Below are positions 1 through 6,393 of a stretch of DNA of 7,320 bases, piece by piece. The stretch's first letter is position 1. Each line of letters begins with the position of its first letter. The stretch spans positions 1 to 7,320 of the forward strand of contig DJBQ01000139.1 in assembly GCA_002430125.1 (NCBI GenBank). Reading direction: 5' to 3'. The notes beneath the pieces were generated by a model. It was not told the DNA's origin. It searched no databases and worked only from the letters and a program-made list of their open reading frames with translations. The translations under genes were made by a program, and so were the position numbers. This DNA comes from Rhodobacterales bacterium UBA5972. Lineage in GTDB: Bacteria; Pseudomonadota; Alphaproteobacteria; Rhodobacterales; Rhodobacteraceae.

Positions 1-158
1 TCGCGAAGCGATTTAGTGCTTGGGCGGTAAGTTATCCACCTCAGAAATTCGGGAACGGCAGGAAAGTCCGCGCAACCGCCGTTGCCTTACGTCCCACAAA
101 CGTCCGCTATTAGGATTAAGTCGGGGGAAGCGTTAAAGAATATTTATCGGTCCTGTCG
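1..158. other. Left-edge stretch with no supportable gene
   Basis: This stretch lies beyond the stop codon of the leftward MBL-fold gene, and I see no convincing gene, RNA or terminator in it. One plus-strand frame is open from position 3 to a TAG at 111-113 (36 codons). In principle it could be the tail of a gene entering from the left, but its composition is not clearly coding. No stem followed by a T-run is visible on the minus strand after the MBL stop, so the 3' end of the leftward transcript is not defined here. Confidence 0.5.
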
Positions 159-1007
159 CTAGATCGAATATTCACGCAGGTCTTCGACAATCCCCGAATC
201 GCCGCTGAAATGTTGCGCCAGATCGCGGTGGGCTGCGACGTGCACGTTATCGCCATCCATATGTATGCGGAAATGGGTTAAGAACAAACGTTTCACACCT
301 GCATTTTCCGCCATGATGGCGACTTCCGCCGGGTCGGGGCTCATTGCCATCAGGGCCGGATGAACCTGTTCACCGCTGCCACGATAGCACCAGTGCAACA
401 GGAAATCGGCATCTTTGCACAGAGCAGTGATGTTCTTGTTGATGCCGGTGTCGCCCGAATAGACGAACTTCTTACCGGCATGTTCGACGGCAAAACCAAG
501 GCATTCAAGGATCGGTTGGGCGTGGGTTGCCCGGGCCGAGGTCAGTTTCCAACCGTCGCCTTCAAAGGTAAATCCCGGTGCGATTTCAGTGATTTCCGGC
601 GCTGGCCATGGTCGCGGCAAGGTGCCGCCACGGGCGACCCAGACCTGTTGGCTTTGGGTCAGTTCCGTACGGGCGCGCAGATCGTTTTGCAAAACACCGT
701 CAGGCCCGAAATAGCCTTCGTTGATTTTGGCGAGTGGTGCGGGGCCAAAAACCTTGACCGGTGCGCCGCCTTCATCCCAGGCGGCGTGGATCAGACGGGC
801 ATAATCCATCATGTGATCGGAATGGTAATGAGTGAAAAACAGATGCGTGATGTCTTTGGGCAACCGGCCCGAACGGATCAGGTTATCCACCACTCCGCCA
901 CCGCAATCAAACAGGATACGGTCACCGCCAATTTCAAGCAGATATCCGGTCGAAGCACGCCGCGCATAAGCCTCGGGCGAGCCGGAACCAAGGATGGTGA
1001 GTTTCAT
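159..1007 (-). CDS. MBL-fold metallo-hydrolase (RNase Z/arylsulfatase-like clade)
   Basis: This is a cytoplasmic metal-dependent hydrolase of the metallo-beta-lactamase superfamily, 282 aa from the ATG. Visible features, numbered from that ATG, are an N-terminal LTILGSGSP strand-loop and LFDCGGG near 32-38. The zinc signature THYHSDH follows, with H60, H62, D64 and H65. Further metal-ligand candidates are H162 (in ATHAQP), D186 (in YSGDTG) and H245 (in LTHFRIH). The order and size resemble the RNase Z-like branch, which also contains MBL-type arylsulfatases and cyclic phosphodiesterases. No signal peptide is seen. A TTG two codons upstream (1013-1011) could also start the frame. The ATG at 1007-1005 is preferred because AAAGG lies 8 nt before it but only 2 nt before the TTG. 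The gene follows the sulfatase on the same strand after 168 bp, so it may be co-transcribed or have its own promoter. The substrate cannot be read from sequence. A true tRNA 3'-processing RNase Z is less likely, because the segment around residues 205-209 reads HWCYR rather than the HEAT-like motif. Confidence 0.88.
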   Translation of the reverse strand: MKLTILGSGSPEAYARRASTGYLLEIGGDRILFDCGGGVVDNLIRSGRLPKDITHLFFTHYHSDHMMDYARLIHAAWDEGGAPVKVFGPAPLAKINEGYFGPDGVLQNDLRARTELTQSQQVWVARGGTLPRPWPAPEITEIAPGFTFEGDGWKLTSARATHAQPILECLGFAVEHAGKKFVYSGDTGINKNITALCKDADFLLHWCYRGSGEQVHPALMAMSPDPAEVAIMAENAGVKRLFLTHFRIHMDGDNVHVAAHRDLAQHFSGDSGIVEDLREYSI

Positions 1008-1033
1008 TGGCAAAGCCTTTCAAGAACCAATTG

Positions 1034-1046
1034 GGAAACGTTTTCC
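1034..1046. promoter_or_regulatory. Small palindrome upstream of the MBL gene
   Basis: The sequence GGAAACGTTTTCC has arms GGAAA and TTTCC around CGT, with AAACGTTT as its perfect core. It lies 27-39 bp upstream of the MBL-fold ATG. The CG-centred AAACGTTT core is reminiscent of LacI-family operators, but it is short and no LacI gene is present in the window. It could equally be chance. It is recorded as a possible operator for the downstream leftward gene. Confidence 0.2.
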
Positions 1047-1122
1047 GTGCGGGAACCGATACGGGATTGATTGACGTTTGCATCTGGTACATCTGGCGTA
1101 GCAGGATAAGCCGCGGCACCAT

Positions 1123-1137
1123 CTGAGCGGCGCTCAG
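1123..1137. repeat. Short GC hairpin between sulfatase and MBL genes
   Basis: CTGAGC and GCTCAG form perfect 6-bp arms around a GGC loop, about 38 nt downstream of the sulfatase stop in the direction of leftward transcription. No T-run follows it on the minus strand, so it is not a good intrinsic terminator for the marR-sulfatase transcript. It could be a pause, a partial terminator or an mRNA-stabilising stem between two co-transcribed genes, or chance. Confidence 0.25.
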
Positions 1138-1175
1138 CGTTTAATTTCAGGGTGTTAGGCTGCTTATGCATGATT

Positions 1176-2609
1176 TCAAACTTTCGGTGGCGGGGTTGCA
1201 CCGGGTGCCCCAAGTTTCAGGGCGGCGTCGCGTCCGCCATGGCCTGCGATCAGTGCGGCCTGATCGGCGAAAGCCTGTGCATCCACCGCGTCGGGATCAC
1301 ATATCTGCCTGAGGGCCGCATCCAGTTCGGCCAGTGTTGCGGCATAAGCCGGATCGCCTGCCAGATCGGTCAGTTCCTCGGGGTCGGTTTTAAGATCGAA
1401 CAGCTCGGGTGCGAAGCCGACATAGTGGTTGTATTTCCAACGACTTTTGCGCAGCATGAATCCGCCCGATACTGCGCCTGCTGCATGGTATTCGCTGAAG
1501 ATAACGCGGTCCGGGTCAGTCGGGGCGGCCGCTATTTCGGAAAGTGTCTGAATGCCCTGCGCCCCATCAATATCAGCGCCAAAATGCGTGGCGATGGTTT
1601 TTGACAGGTCCAGCAGGCTGACAGGGGTATCGCAAGCGCCTTTTGGCACATCCGGGCCTGCCATGATCATCGGCACACAAACGCTTTCCTGATACAGCGT
1701 CGATTTCCCCCACAAGCCACGCGCGCCAAGGTTATCGCCGTGGTCCGAGGTATAGACGACCGTGGTGTTTTCCATCATCCCTGACACGCTTAGCGCTTTC
1801 AGGATTTCACCGACATTATGATCCAGCCACGAACACAGCCCATAATAGCTGGCGATGGCGCTTAGTCTTTCATCGGCGCTTTTGAAATTCGCTTCGCTGT
1901 CCATCATGGCGTTTTGCTTTTCGACCCACGGGTGGCGCTGATAGCCGGTGCGCGGATGCAACTTAACATCCGGCAGGCTGCTAAGCGGATATAGCTCGAA
2001 AAATTCCTGCGGAACCACCAAGGGGAAATGCGGGGCGACAAGGCCGACATACAGGCACCAAGGCTGCGCGTTTGTTTGGGCGCCGCGGTCGGCAAGCCAT
2101 TGTGTCGTGCGTTTGGTCACGGCTGCATCATAGTCGGTGTATTTGCTGTTGCCCGGCCCGATATAGTCGCCCAGCATCCGGCCTTTGCCGGGCTTGACCC
2201 GCTCGTCTTCGCGGCGGATTGACGCCCAGACCATGCCAACACCGCCGACGACCATCATCGGGATATGTTGCACGTCAAAGCCTGCCGGGTCTTCCTCGGC
2301 GCGGTAATGCAGTTTGCCGATGCTTTCGACCGGCACGCCCTTGGCCTGTAACGCGTGGCCCCAGCCGGGGATTTCGCCGGTATAGGGCATGGCGTTGTCC
2401 CAAAGGCGGGTCTGGTGGGTGTATTTTCCGGTGGCGAAACTGGCCCGTGCGGGCACGCAGATCGGGCACGGGGTGTAGGCGTCGGTAAAACGCACCCCGC
2501 GCGCCGCAAGTGCGTCAAGGTTCGGGGTTTGGACGAAAGGATGCCCGGCGCATCCCATCGCGCGGGATTGATGTTCGTCAGACATGATGACCAAAAGGTT
2601 TGATGTCAT
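1176..2609 (-). CDS. Type I (formylglycine) sulfatase, cytoplasmic
   Basis: This is a 477-aa member of the alkaline phosphatase/type I sulfatase superfamily, predicted to hydrolyse a sulfate monoester; some relatives act on phosphonate or phosphate esters. Visible signatures are the N-terminal metal site LLVIMSDEH with D11, and the formylglycine signature C51-V-P-A-R55 followed by ASFATGKY. Next come the GKLHY motif (K99, H101), APHFP with H194, the second metal site TSDHGD (D289, H290) and the WGK lysine K302. The full active-site set is therefore present and the length is normal. The protein begins directly with the first beta strand and has no signal peptide, so it should act in the cytoplasm on an imported substrate. 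Cys51 must be converted to formylglycine by an enzyme encoded elsewhere. The ATG overlaps the marR stop as ATGA, with GAGGG about 7 nt upstream, suggesting translational coupling to the regulator. Homologues are often labelled choline-sulfatase, but nothing here proves that substrate. Confidence 0.94.
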   Translation of the reverse strand: MTSNLLVIMSDEHQSRAMGCAGHPFVQTPNLDALAARGVRFTDAYTPCPICVPARASFATGKYTHQTRLWDNAMPYTGEIPGWGHALQAKGVPVESIGKLHYRAEEDPAGFDVQHIPMMVVGGVGMVWASIRREDERVKPGKGRMLGDYIGPGNSKYTDYDAAVTKRTTQWLADRGAQTNAQPWCLYVGLVAPHFPLVVPQEFFELYPLSSLPDVKLHPRTGYQRHPWVEKQNAMMDSEANFKSADERLSAIASYYGLCSWLDHNVGEILKALSVSGMMENTTVVYTSDHGDNLGARGLWGKSTLYQESVCVPMIMAGPDVPKGACDTPVSLLDLSKTIATHFGADIDGAQGIQTLSEIAAAPTDPDRVIFSEYHAAGAVSGGFMLRKSRWKYNHYVGFAPELFDLKTDPEELTDLAGDPAYAATLAELDAALRQICDPDAVDAQAFADQAALIAGHGGRDAALKLGAPGATPPPKV

Positions 2610-3085
2610 TCGTTTTCCCTCATCTCGTCCAGCGAATTTTCAATCATTTCGAAAGCCTCAAACAGATTTTCACGTTGCTCGTCGCTCATTGAATTTAACA
2701 GCTTGTCCTGCCGTCCACGCATTGGCGCAAAGGCGCGATCGAAAACGCCGCGCCCCTGTGGGGTCATCGACAAGTGATTTTGGCGTAGATCCGAATCGTT
2801 TGATTTCGTGGCAATCAGCCCCTTTTGGACCATGGCCTTGGCGGTCCGGCTTAGCAGTCCCTTATCAAACTCGGTTTCGCGGACGATGCGGGCGATTGTA
2901 ACCTCGCCATACAGGTCAAGCATCACCAGAATGCGCCATTGCATCAGGGTCAGATCGCCGTTTTCCTTAAGTATTTTAGTGGCTTGCGCATTGAGCTTGG
3001 CCTGAAGCCGGGACAAGCGATAAGACACCATTTGGCGAAGCGGCACTGCGGTTCCATATCGTTCCTGAAGTCTGGCAGTCGCCAT
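2606..3085 (-). CDS. MarR-family transcriptional regulator
   Basis: This is a 159-aa winged-helix DNA-binding protein of the MarR family; such proteins normally act as dimers and release DNA on binding a small ligand. Residues 15-42 form an N-terminal dimerisation helix. The segment LTLMQWRILVMLDLYG (45-60) is the start of the wHTH, and DKGLLSRTAKAMVQKGLI (74-91) is the recognition-helix region. The stretch DLRQNHLSMTPQGR (99-112) is the wing with its conserved D-x-R. The C-terminal helices (115-159) return to the dimer interface. Length is typical. An AAGGGAGG ribosome-binding site (3100-3093) precedes the ATG by 7 nt. The gene is divergent from the transporter operon and leads the sulfatase transcript. 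By the usual MarR arrangement it probably represses both arms and its own gene through the palindrome at 3131-3148. The inducer is unknown; the transported substrate or its product is the natural guess. Confidence 0.93.
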   Translation of the reverse strand: MATARLQERYGTAVPLRQMVSYRLSRLQAKLNAQATKILKENGDLTLMQWRILVMLDLYGEVTIARIVRETEFDKGLLSRTAKAMVQKGLIATKSNDSDLRQNHLSMTPQGRGVFDRAFAPMRGRQDKLLNSMSDEQRENLFEAFEMIENSLDEMRENE

Positions 3086-3130
3086 TGTTGGACCTCCCTT
3101 ATGGTCAGACTGGCAAATAATGGGTGACGG

Positions 3131-3157
3131 GTCAACTTAATAGTTGACGTATCAACC
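3131..3157. promoter_or_regulatory. Probable MarR operator: palindrome plus third half-site
   Basis: A perfect 7-4-7 inverted repeat, GTCAACT-TAAT-AGTTGAC, occupies 3131-3148. The right arm is also half of a second inverted repeat, GTTGA-CGTA-TCAAC (3143-3156). Three half-sites therefore lie in alternating orientation at about 10-12 bp spacing. The 18-bp size and AT-rich centre fit MarR-type operators. The site lies between marR and tctC, 46 bp upstream of the marR start codon, and its right arm overlaps a candidate -35 hexamer for tctC. Binding there could block rightward transcription and possibly leftward transcription too. Assignment to this particular MarR protein is inferred from position. 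Confidence 0.6.
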
Positions 3158-3173
3158 TTTATCTGCCCTATTT
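3144..3173 (+). promoter_or_regulatory. Candidate sigma70-type promoter for tctCBA
   Basis: TTGACG at 3144-3149 is a near-consensus -35 element. CTATTT at 3168-3173 is a weak -10 candidate at 18-nt spacing, about 35 nt before the tctC start codon. The -35 lies inside the operator palindrome, as expected for a repressible promoter. The -10 match is poor, so the exact hexamer may be shifted by a base or two. No equally good promoter could be picked out for the leftward marR transcript. Confidence 0.35.
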
Positions 3174-3207
3174 TCATACAGGTCAAATTCAGGGAGGACT
3201 CCGAACC

Positions 3208-4155
3208 ATGAAACGTATTTTGAAATCAGCTGTTGCAGCGCTTGGACTGGCAGCGATGGCAACCGGCGCGTTTGCCGCCGACTGGACACCACCGGGCCCG
3301 ATCAAGCTGATGATCGGTTTTGCTGCCGGGGGCGGTGCCGACACGCAGGCGCGCCTGATCGCCGAGGCACTGGAAGCGAAAATGGGATGGAAGTTCATTC
3401 CCGAGCAAGTCACCGGCAAAGGCGGCGTCAACCTGTTGGCAGCGATGAAGGGTCAACCCAATGACGGCACCGTTATCGGTTTGGTTGTGACGGAATCCGT
3501 TGGCTATAACCTTGCGGCTGCAAATGCTGGAATGACGCCAGCAGATTTTACCGGTCTGTCCACAACGGCTGGGTTCCAGATGGGCATCGTCTCGCTGTCA
3601 TCAAAAGGCTGGAAGACCTTCGCCGATGTTGTTGCTGCGGCTAAAGGCGGGCAAGAAATTCGGTTCGGAACGATGAGCCCGATGTTGGCTGATGTCGCCT
3701 ATCTGTTGGGCAAGGCGCAGGGCGTCGAGTTTAACATTATCTCGGTCAAAGGCGGCAAAGATGTGATGAACGGAGTGAATGCGGGCGATATGGATCTCGG
3801 ATTTATGGCTGGAATTCAGGGTAAAGGCGTTGCTGCTGGCGATCTGGTCAATCTGGCATCCGCCCTTTCTGTACCGCTAAAGCAAACACCCGATGCACCG
3901 ACGCTTGGCGATCTGGGCGTGCCATATAACGCCGACGGTTATTTCGTTTTTGTTGGCCCGGCAGGCATGCCGGATGACGCACGCAATGCTTTGGCTGCGG
4001 CAATTGCCGATGTGGTTTCAGACGAAAGCACCAAAGCAGGCGGCCTGATCAAGAAAGCTTTTGGCGGATCAGCTACCATAACGGGTGCCGAACTCGATGC
4101 ATTGCTGGTCAGTGGATACAACGGTGCCGGCGAGTTGATGAAGGCTGCACAGTAA
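3208..4155 (+). CDS. tctC: TTT transporter periplasmic substrate-binding protein (TctC/Bug family)
   Basis: This is a 315-aa solute-binding protein of a tripartite tricarboxylate transporter; it would capture an anionic solute in the periplasm and deliver it to TctAB. A clear Sec signal peptide is present: MKRILK, then a hydrophobic stretch from about 8 to 20, ending AFA-AD with predicted cleavage after residue 23 or 24. Family hallmarks are GFAAGGGADTQAR (37-49), whose Gly-rich loop binds ligand carboxylate in Bug proteins, then a GKGGVN loop near 70, a GGKDVMNGV segment and a FVGPAGMP segment near 250. Length is typical. The ATG is supported by GGAGG (3193-3197) 10 nt upstream. It is the first gene of the rightward operon and is followed by a strong hairpin that may favour its mRNA over the membrane genes. 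Bug-family ligands are usually small carboxylates, and sulfonated carboxylates such as sulfolactate are also imported by TTT systems. The sulfatase neighbours suggest a sulfate ester, which is an inference. Confidence 0.95.
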   Translation: MKRILKSAVAALGLAAMATGAFAADWTPPGPIKLMIGFAAGGGADTQARLIAEALEAKMGWKFIPEQVTGKGGVNLLAAMKGQPNDGTVIGLVVTESVGYNLAAANAGMTPADFTGLSTTAGFQMGIVSLSSKGWKTFADVVAAAKGGQEIRFGTMSPMLADVAYLLGKAQGVEFNIISVKGGKDVMNGVNAGDMDLGFMAGIQGKGVAAGDLVNLASALSVPLKQTPDAPTLGDLGVPYNADGYFVFVGPAGMPDDARNALAAAIADVVSDESTKAGGLIKKAFGGSATITGAELDALLVSGYNGAGELMKAAQ

Positions 4156-4169
4156 CGGCCGCAGCTTCA

Positions 4170-4197
4170 GGCGGGCCTGCCTTGGTGTTGGCCCGCC
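4170..4197 (+). repeat. Strong GC hairpin in the tctC-tctB gap
   Basis: GGCGGGCC (4170-4177) and GGCCCGCC (4190-4197) are perfect 8-bp all-GC arms around a 12-nt loop. The stem starts 14 nt after the tctC stop and ends 40 nt before the tctB start. No T-run follows, so full intrinsic termination is unlikely. A stem directly behind a binding-protein gene commonly protects the upstream mRNA from 3' exonucleases or causes partial termination. Either effect would give more TctC than TctB/TctA. Confidence 0.6.
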
Positions 4198-4237
4198 ATC
4201 TGCAATCCGAAAACCCCAGTGACGGAGACGTGCGCCC

Positions 4238-4804
4238 ATGACTGGCAGGTCTAGCAGCAACCTTATCTTGGGCCTGTGCTGTGTCGCATTTGCAGCGCTG
4301 GTGTTGTTCGTTTGGATTCCCTTGGATTCAGCAAGCGGCATTGTCCAACAGGTCAGACGACATTTGACAATCGGCGACGGTCTTGCGCCAACTGTCGCGG
4401 CGGTTTTCGTTTTGATCGGCGGCTTGGTCCTTGTCCTGGTCGAACGAAACGAACCGGCGCAACCCCGGATTAGCGGTGGCAATATCAGGTTCATCGGAAT
4501 CGTCATCGGCATTCTGATTGCCAGCCTTCTTGTCATGCGATTTGCCGGGCCGGTCACCGTCTATTTCGCCAGTTTTCTGACAGGCGATCATTTGGAATAC
4601 CGGCTGTTACGCGATACCTGGCCATGGAAATACGTCGGATATTTACTGGGCGGGACAATGATGATCGCCGGATTAATCGCACAGATTGACGGGCGTCTCA
4701 CTGTCCGCAGCCTGGCGATTTCCGTTTTGGCCGTTCTGGTGCTGATTGCGGTCTATGACCTGCCGTTTGACGATTTGCTGCTTCCCCCGAACGGAGATGT
4801 CTGA
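4238..4804 (+). CDS. tctB: TTT transporter small membrane subunit (TctB family)
   Basis: This is a 188-aa integral membrane protein, the small and poorly conserved subunit of the tripartite tricarboxylate transporter; it would pair with TctA in the inner membrane. Hydrophobic segments lie at about 8-27, 50-68, 84-103, 131-150 and 156-173. That gives four to five membrane spans, in line with the family. The C-terminus ends in YDLPFDDLLLPPNG, resembling the proline-rich tail seen after the last helix in many TctB proteins. Identification rests mainly on size, topology and position between tctC and tctA. A GGAG (4224-4227) lies 10 nt before the ATG. Its stop overlaps the tctA start by one base (TGATG, 4802-4806), pointing to coupled translation and equal subunit amounts. 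Confidence 0.9.
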   Translation: MTGRSSSNLILGLCCVAFAALVLFVWIPLDSASGIVQQVRRHLTIGDGLAPTVAAVFVLIGGLVLVLVERNEPAQPRISGGNIRFIGIVIGILIASLLVMRFAGPVTVYFASFLTGDHLEYRLLRDTWPWKYVGYLLGGTMMIAGLIAQIDGRLTVRSLAISVLAVLVLIAVYDLPFDDLLLPPNGDV

Positions 4805-6393
4805 TGGGTGTGCTTGACTATATCTGGCTTGGCATCCTGGCGGTTTTTCAGGGCCCTGTGATGTTTTCGGTCTTTGGCCTGCCGGTATCGGTCACGCTGG
4901 TGATGATCCTGTGCGGCTTTCTGCTGGGCATCGCTGTTGGTGCAACGCCGGGGCTGGCCGGGCCGATGGCAATGGCGATTTCCTTGCCGATACTGATCTC
5001 GGTTTTCGGATACTCTGAAACTGCGCTGTTGCCTGTTTTGGGATTTCTGATCGGCATCATGAAAGGTGCGACAATCGGCGGGGCGGTGCCAGCCATCCTG
5101 TTTAACACCCCCGGAACGCCTGACTCGTATATGACAACGTTTGACGGTTATCCGATGGCCAAAAAGGGGCAGGCGAAAAAGGCGCTTAGGATTGCACATT
5201 TTGCCTCGGTCAGCGGTGATACATTTTCAGACGTTGTGCTGATCGTCTGTGCGCCGTTTCTGGCAATACTGGTCGAGGCTTATCTGGACCTGCCGGAAAA
5301 AACCGCGCTGTTGATCCTGTCGCTGTCGTTCATTGCTGTGGTCATCGGCGGGTCGCCTGCAAAGGGTTTGCTGTCTGCCGGACTGGGCCTGTTGGCGGTT
5401 TACGTCGGCACCGGCGAGGATTTCTATCCGCGTCTGTCGATGGGCTCGCAACACCTTGCGCAGGGGTTTTCGATAACCACGGCGGTCTTGGGCGTGCTGA
5501 TCATCGGGGCGGTTTTCAAGAGCCTTGAAGACCTATGGCACGAAAAACGCGCAAAGGGTGTGATTGCCGAAATCAAGGACATTGGCGACCAACGTTTGCA
5601 CAAGGAAGATATTCGGCGACTGGTCCCGTATATTGCAAGGTCGGCGGTAATTGGCACGGTTATCGGCGCATTGCCGGGGATCGGATCAACACTGGCGGCG
5701 ACGTTGGGGTATACGGTTGGCAGGGCGCGTTATCAAAAGATGAAATTGCCCACTGACCCGGAATTCGGCGCAGGCGCGCCTGAAGGCATCGCCGCAACCG
5801 AAGCGGCGAATTCGTCGGTATCAGGCGCGAACCTGATCCCGGTTCTGTCGTTGGGTATCCCCGGAAATGCCGCAGCCGTCTTCCTGATCCTTGCAGCGGA
5901 TAGCATCGGCGGCTTTAACCCCGGCCCCTCGGTGTTTCGGTTTACCGCCGACGCAGTCAATCCTGAACTGGTTATTGCCTTTGGCCTGTTCACCGCAATG
6001 TTCATTGCGAACGCGCTGAACTGGACCATTGGCGGCGTGTTCATGCGATCAATGGGCGTGATGATCCGTATCCCGAAACATATCCTGCTGCCAATCGTTT
6101 TGCTGCTGACCCTGACGGCGATTTATGTGCAGGAAACCCGATTGGAGGCGATTGGGTTCACGCTGGCCTTTGGCCTGCTGGGTTATTTCATGCGGTTGCT
6201 TGCGATATCGCCGCTGCCCTTTGTGATCGCCTTCATCCTTGGCGGCAAGCTTGAGGAAAGCGCACGTCAGGCCTTTGCCGCCACCGGCGGTGACCCGTTC
6301 TTTTTGTTCACAAGTCCCGTGGCCCTTGTCTTCATGCTGATGGCGCTTGGAATCATCCTTTACTCTGCCCGAAAACACCGAGGTACTGAATGA
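4804..6393 (+). CDS. tctA: TTT transporter large membrane subunit (TctA family)
   Basis: This is a 529-aa polytopic inner-membrane protein, the permease subunit that moves the solute delivered by TctC, driven by ion gradients in characterised members. The two-fold repeated Gly-Pro-Gly signature is clear: GATPGLAGPMAMA at about 46-58 and GALPGIGSTLAA at about 288-299. The conserved segment FGAGAPEGIAATEAANSS (321-338) and the SLGIPGNAAAVF segment (349-360) follow. About ten to twelve hydrophobic helices are distributed over the rest, with a charged cytosolic-looking stretch around 245-280. Length is slightly above the usual ~500. GGAG (4793-4796) sits 7 nt upstream of the ATG, inside the tctB end. 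The stop codon overlaps the start of the next sulfatase as ATGA, so transport and hydrolysis are tied in one transcript. Specificity is set mainly by TctC. Confidence 0.96.
   Translation: MGVLDYIWLGILAVFQGPVMFSVFGLPVSVTLVMILCGFLLGIAVGATPGLAGPMAMAISLPILISVFGYSETALLPVLGFLIGIMKGATIGGAVPAILFNTPGTPDSYMTTFDGYPMAKKGQAKKALRIAHFASVSGDTFSDVVLIVCAPFLAILVEAYLDLPEKTALLILSLSFIAVVIGGSPAKGLLSAGLGLLAVYVGTGEDFYPRLSMGSQHLAQGFSITTAVLGVLIIGAVFKSLEDLWHEKRAKGVIAEIKDIGDQRLHKEDIRRLVPYIARSAVIGTVIGALPGIGSTLAATLGYTVGRARYQKMKLPTDPEFGAGAPEGIAATEAANSSVSGANLIPVLSLGIPGNAAAVFLILAADSIGGFNPGPSVFRFTADAVNPELVIAFGLFTAMFIANALNWTIGGVFMRSMGVMIRIPKHILLPIVLLLTLTAIYVQETRLEAIGFTLAFGLLGYFMRLLAISPLPFVIAFILGGKLEESARQAFAATGGDPFFLFTSPVALVFMLMALGIILYSARKHRGTE

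Noticed and set aside
31..40. GTTATCCACC, DnaA-box-like, repeated at 882-891
   Set aside because: The second copy is ordinary coding sequence in the MBL gene (V-D-N-L codons). Two isolated near-matches are no evidence for an origin.
360..1070. 236-codon plus-strand open frame opposite the MBL gene
   Set aside because: It lies antisense to a gene with a full zinc-hydrolase motif set, and its translation shows no recognisable domain. It is a shadow frame.
1152..1604. 150-codon plus-strand open frame opposite the first sulfatase
   Set aside because: It is antisense to the conserved C-terminal half of the sulfatase, Cys-rich and of random-looking composition, with no motif.
4170..4197. The tctC-tctB hairpin as a full intrinsic terminator
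   Set aside because: No T-run follows the stem, and tctB and tctA downstream need the same transcript.
4069..4557. 162-codon minus-strand open frame across the tctC end and tctB
   Set aside because: It spans two good genes and the hairpin in antisense and looks like a composition-driven frame with no domain.
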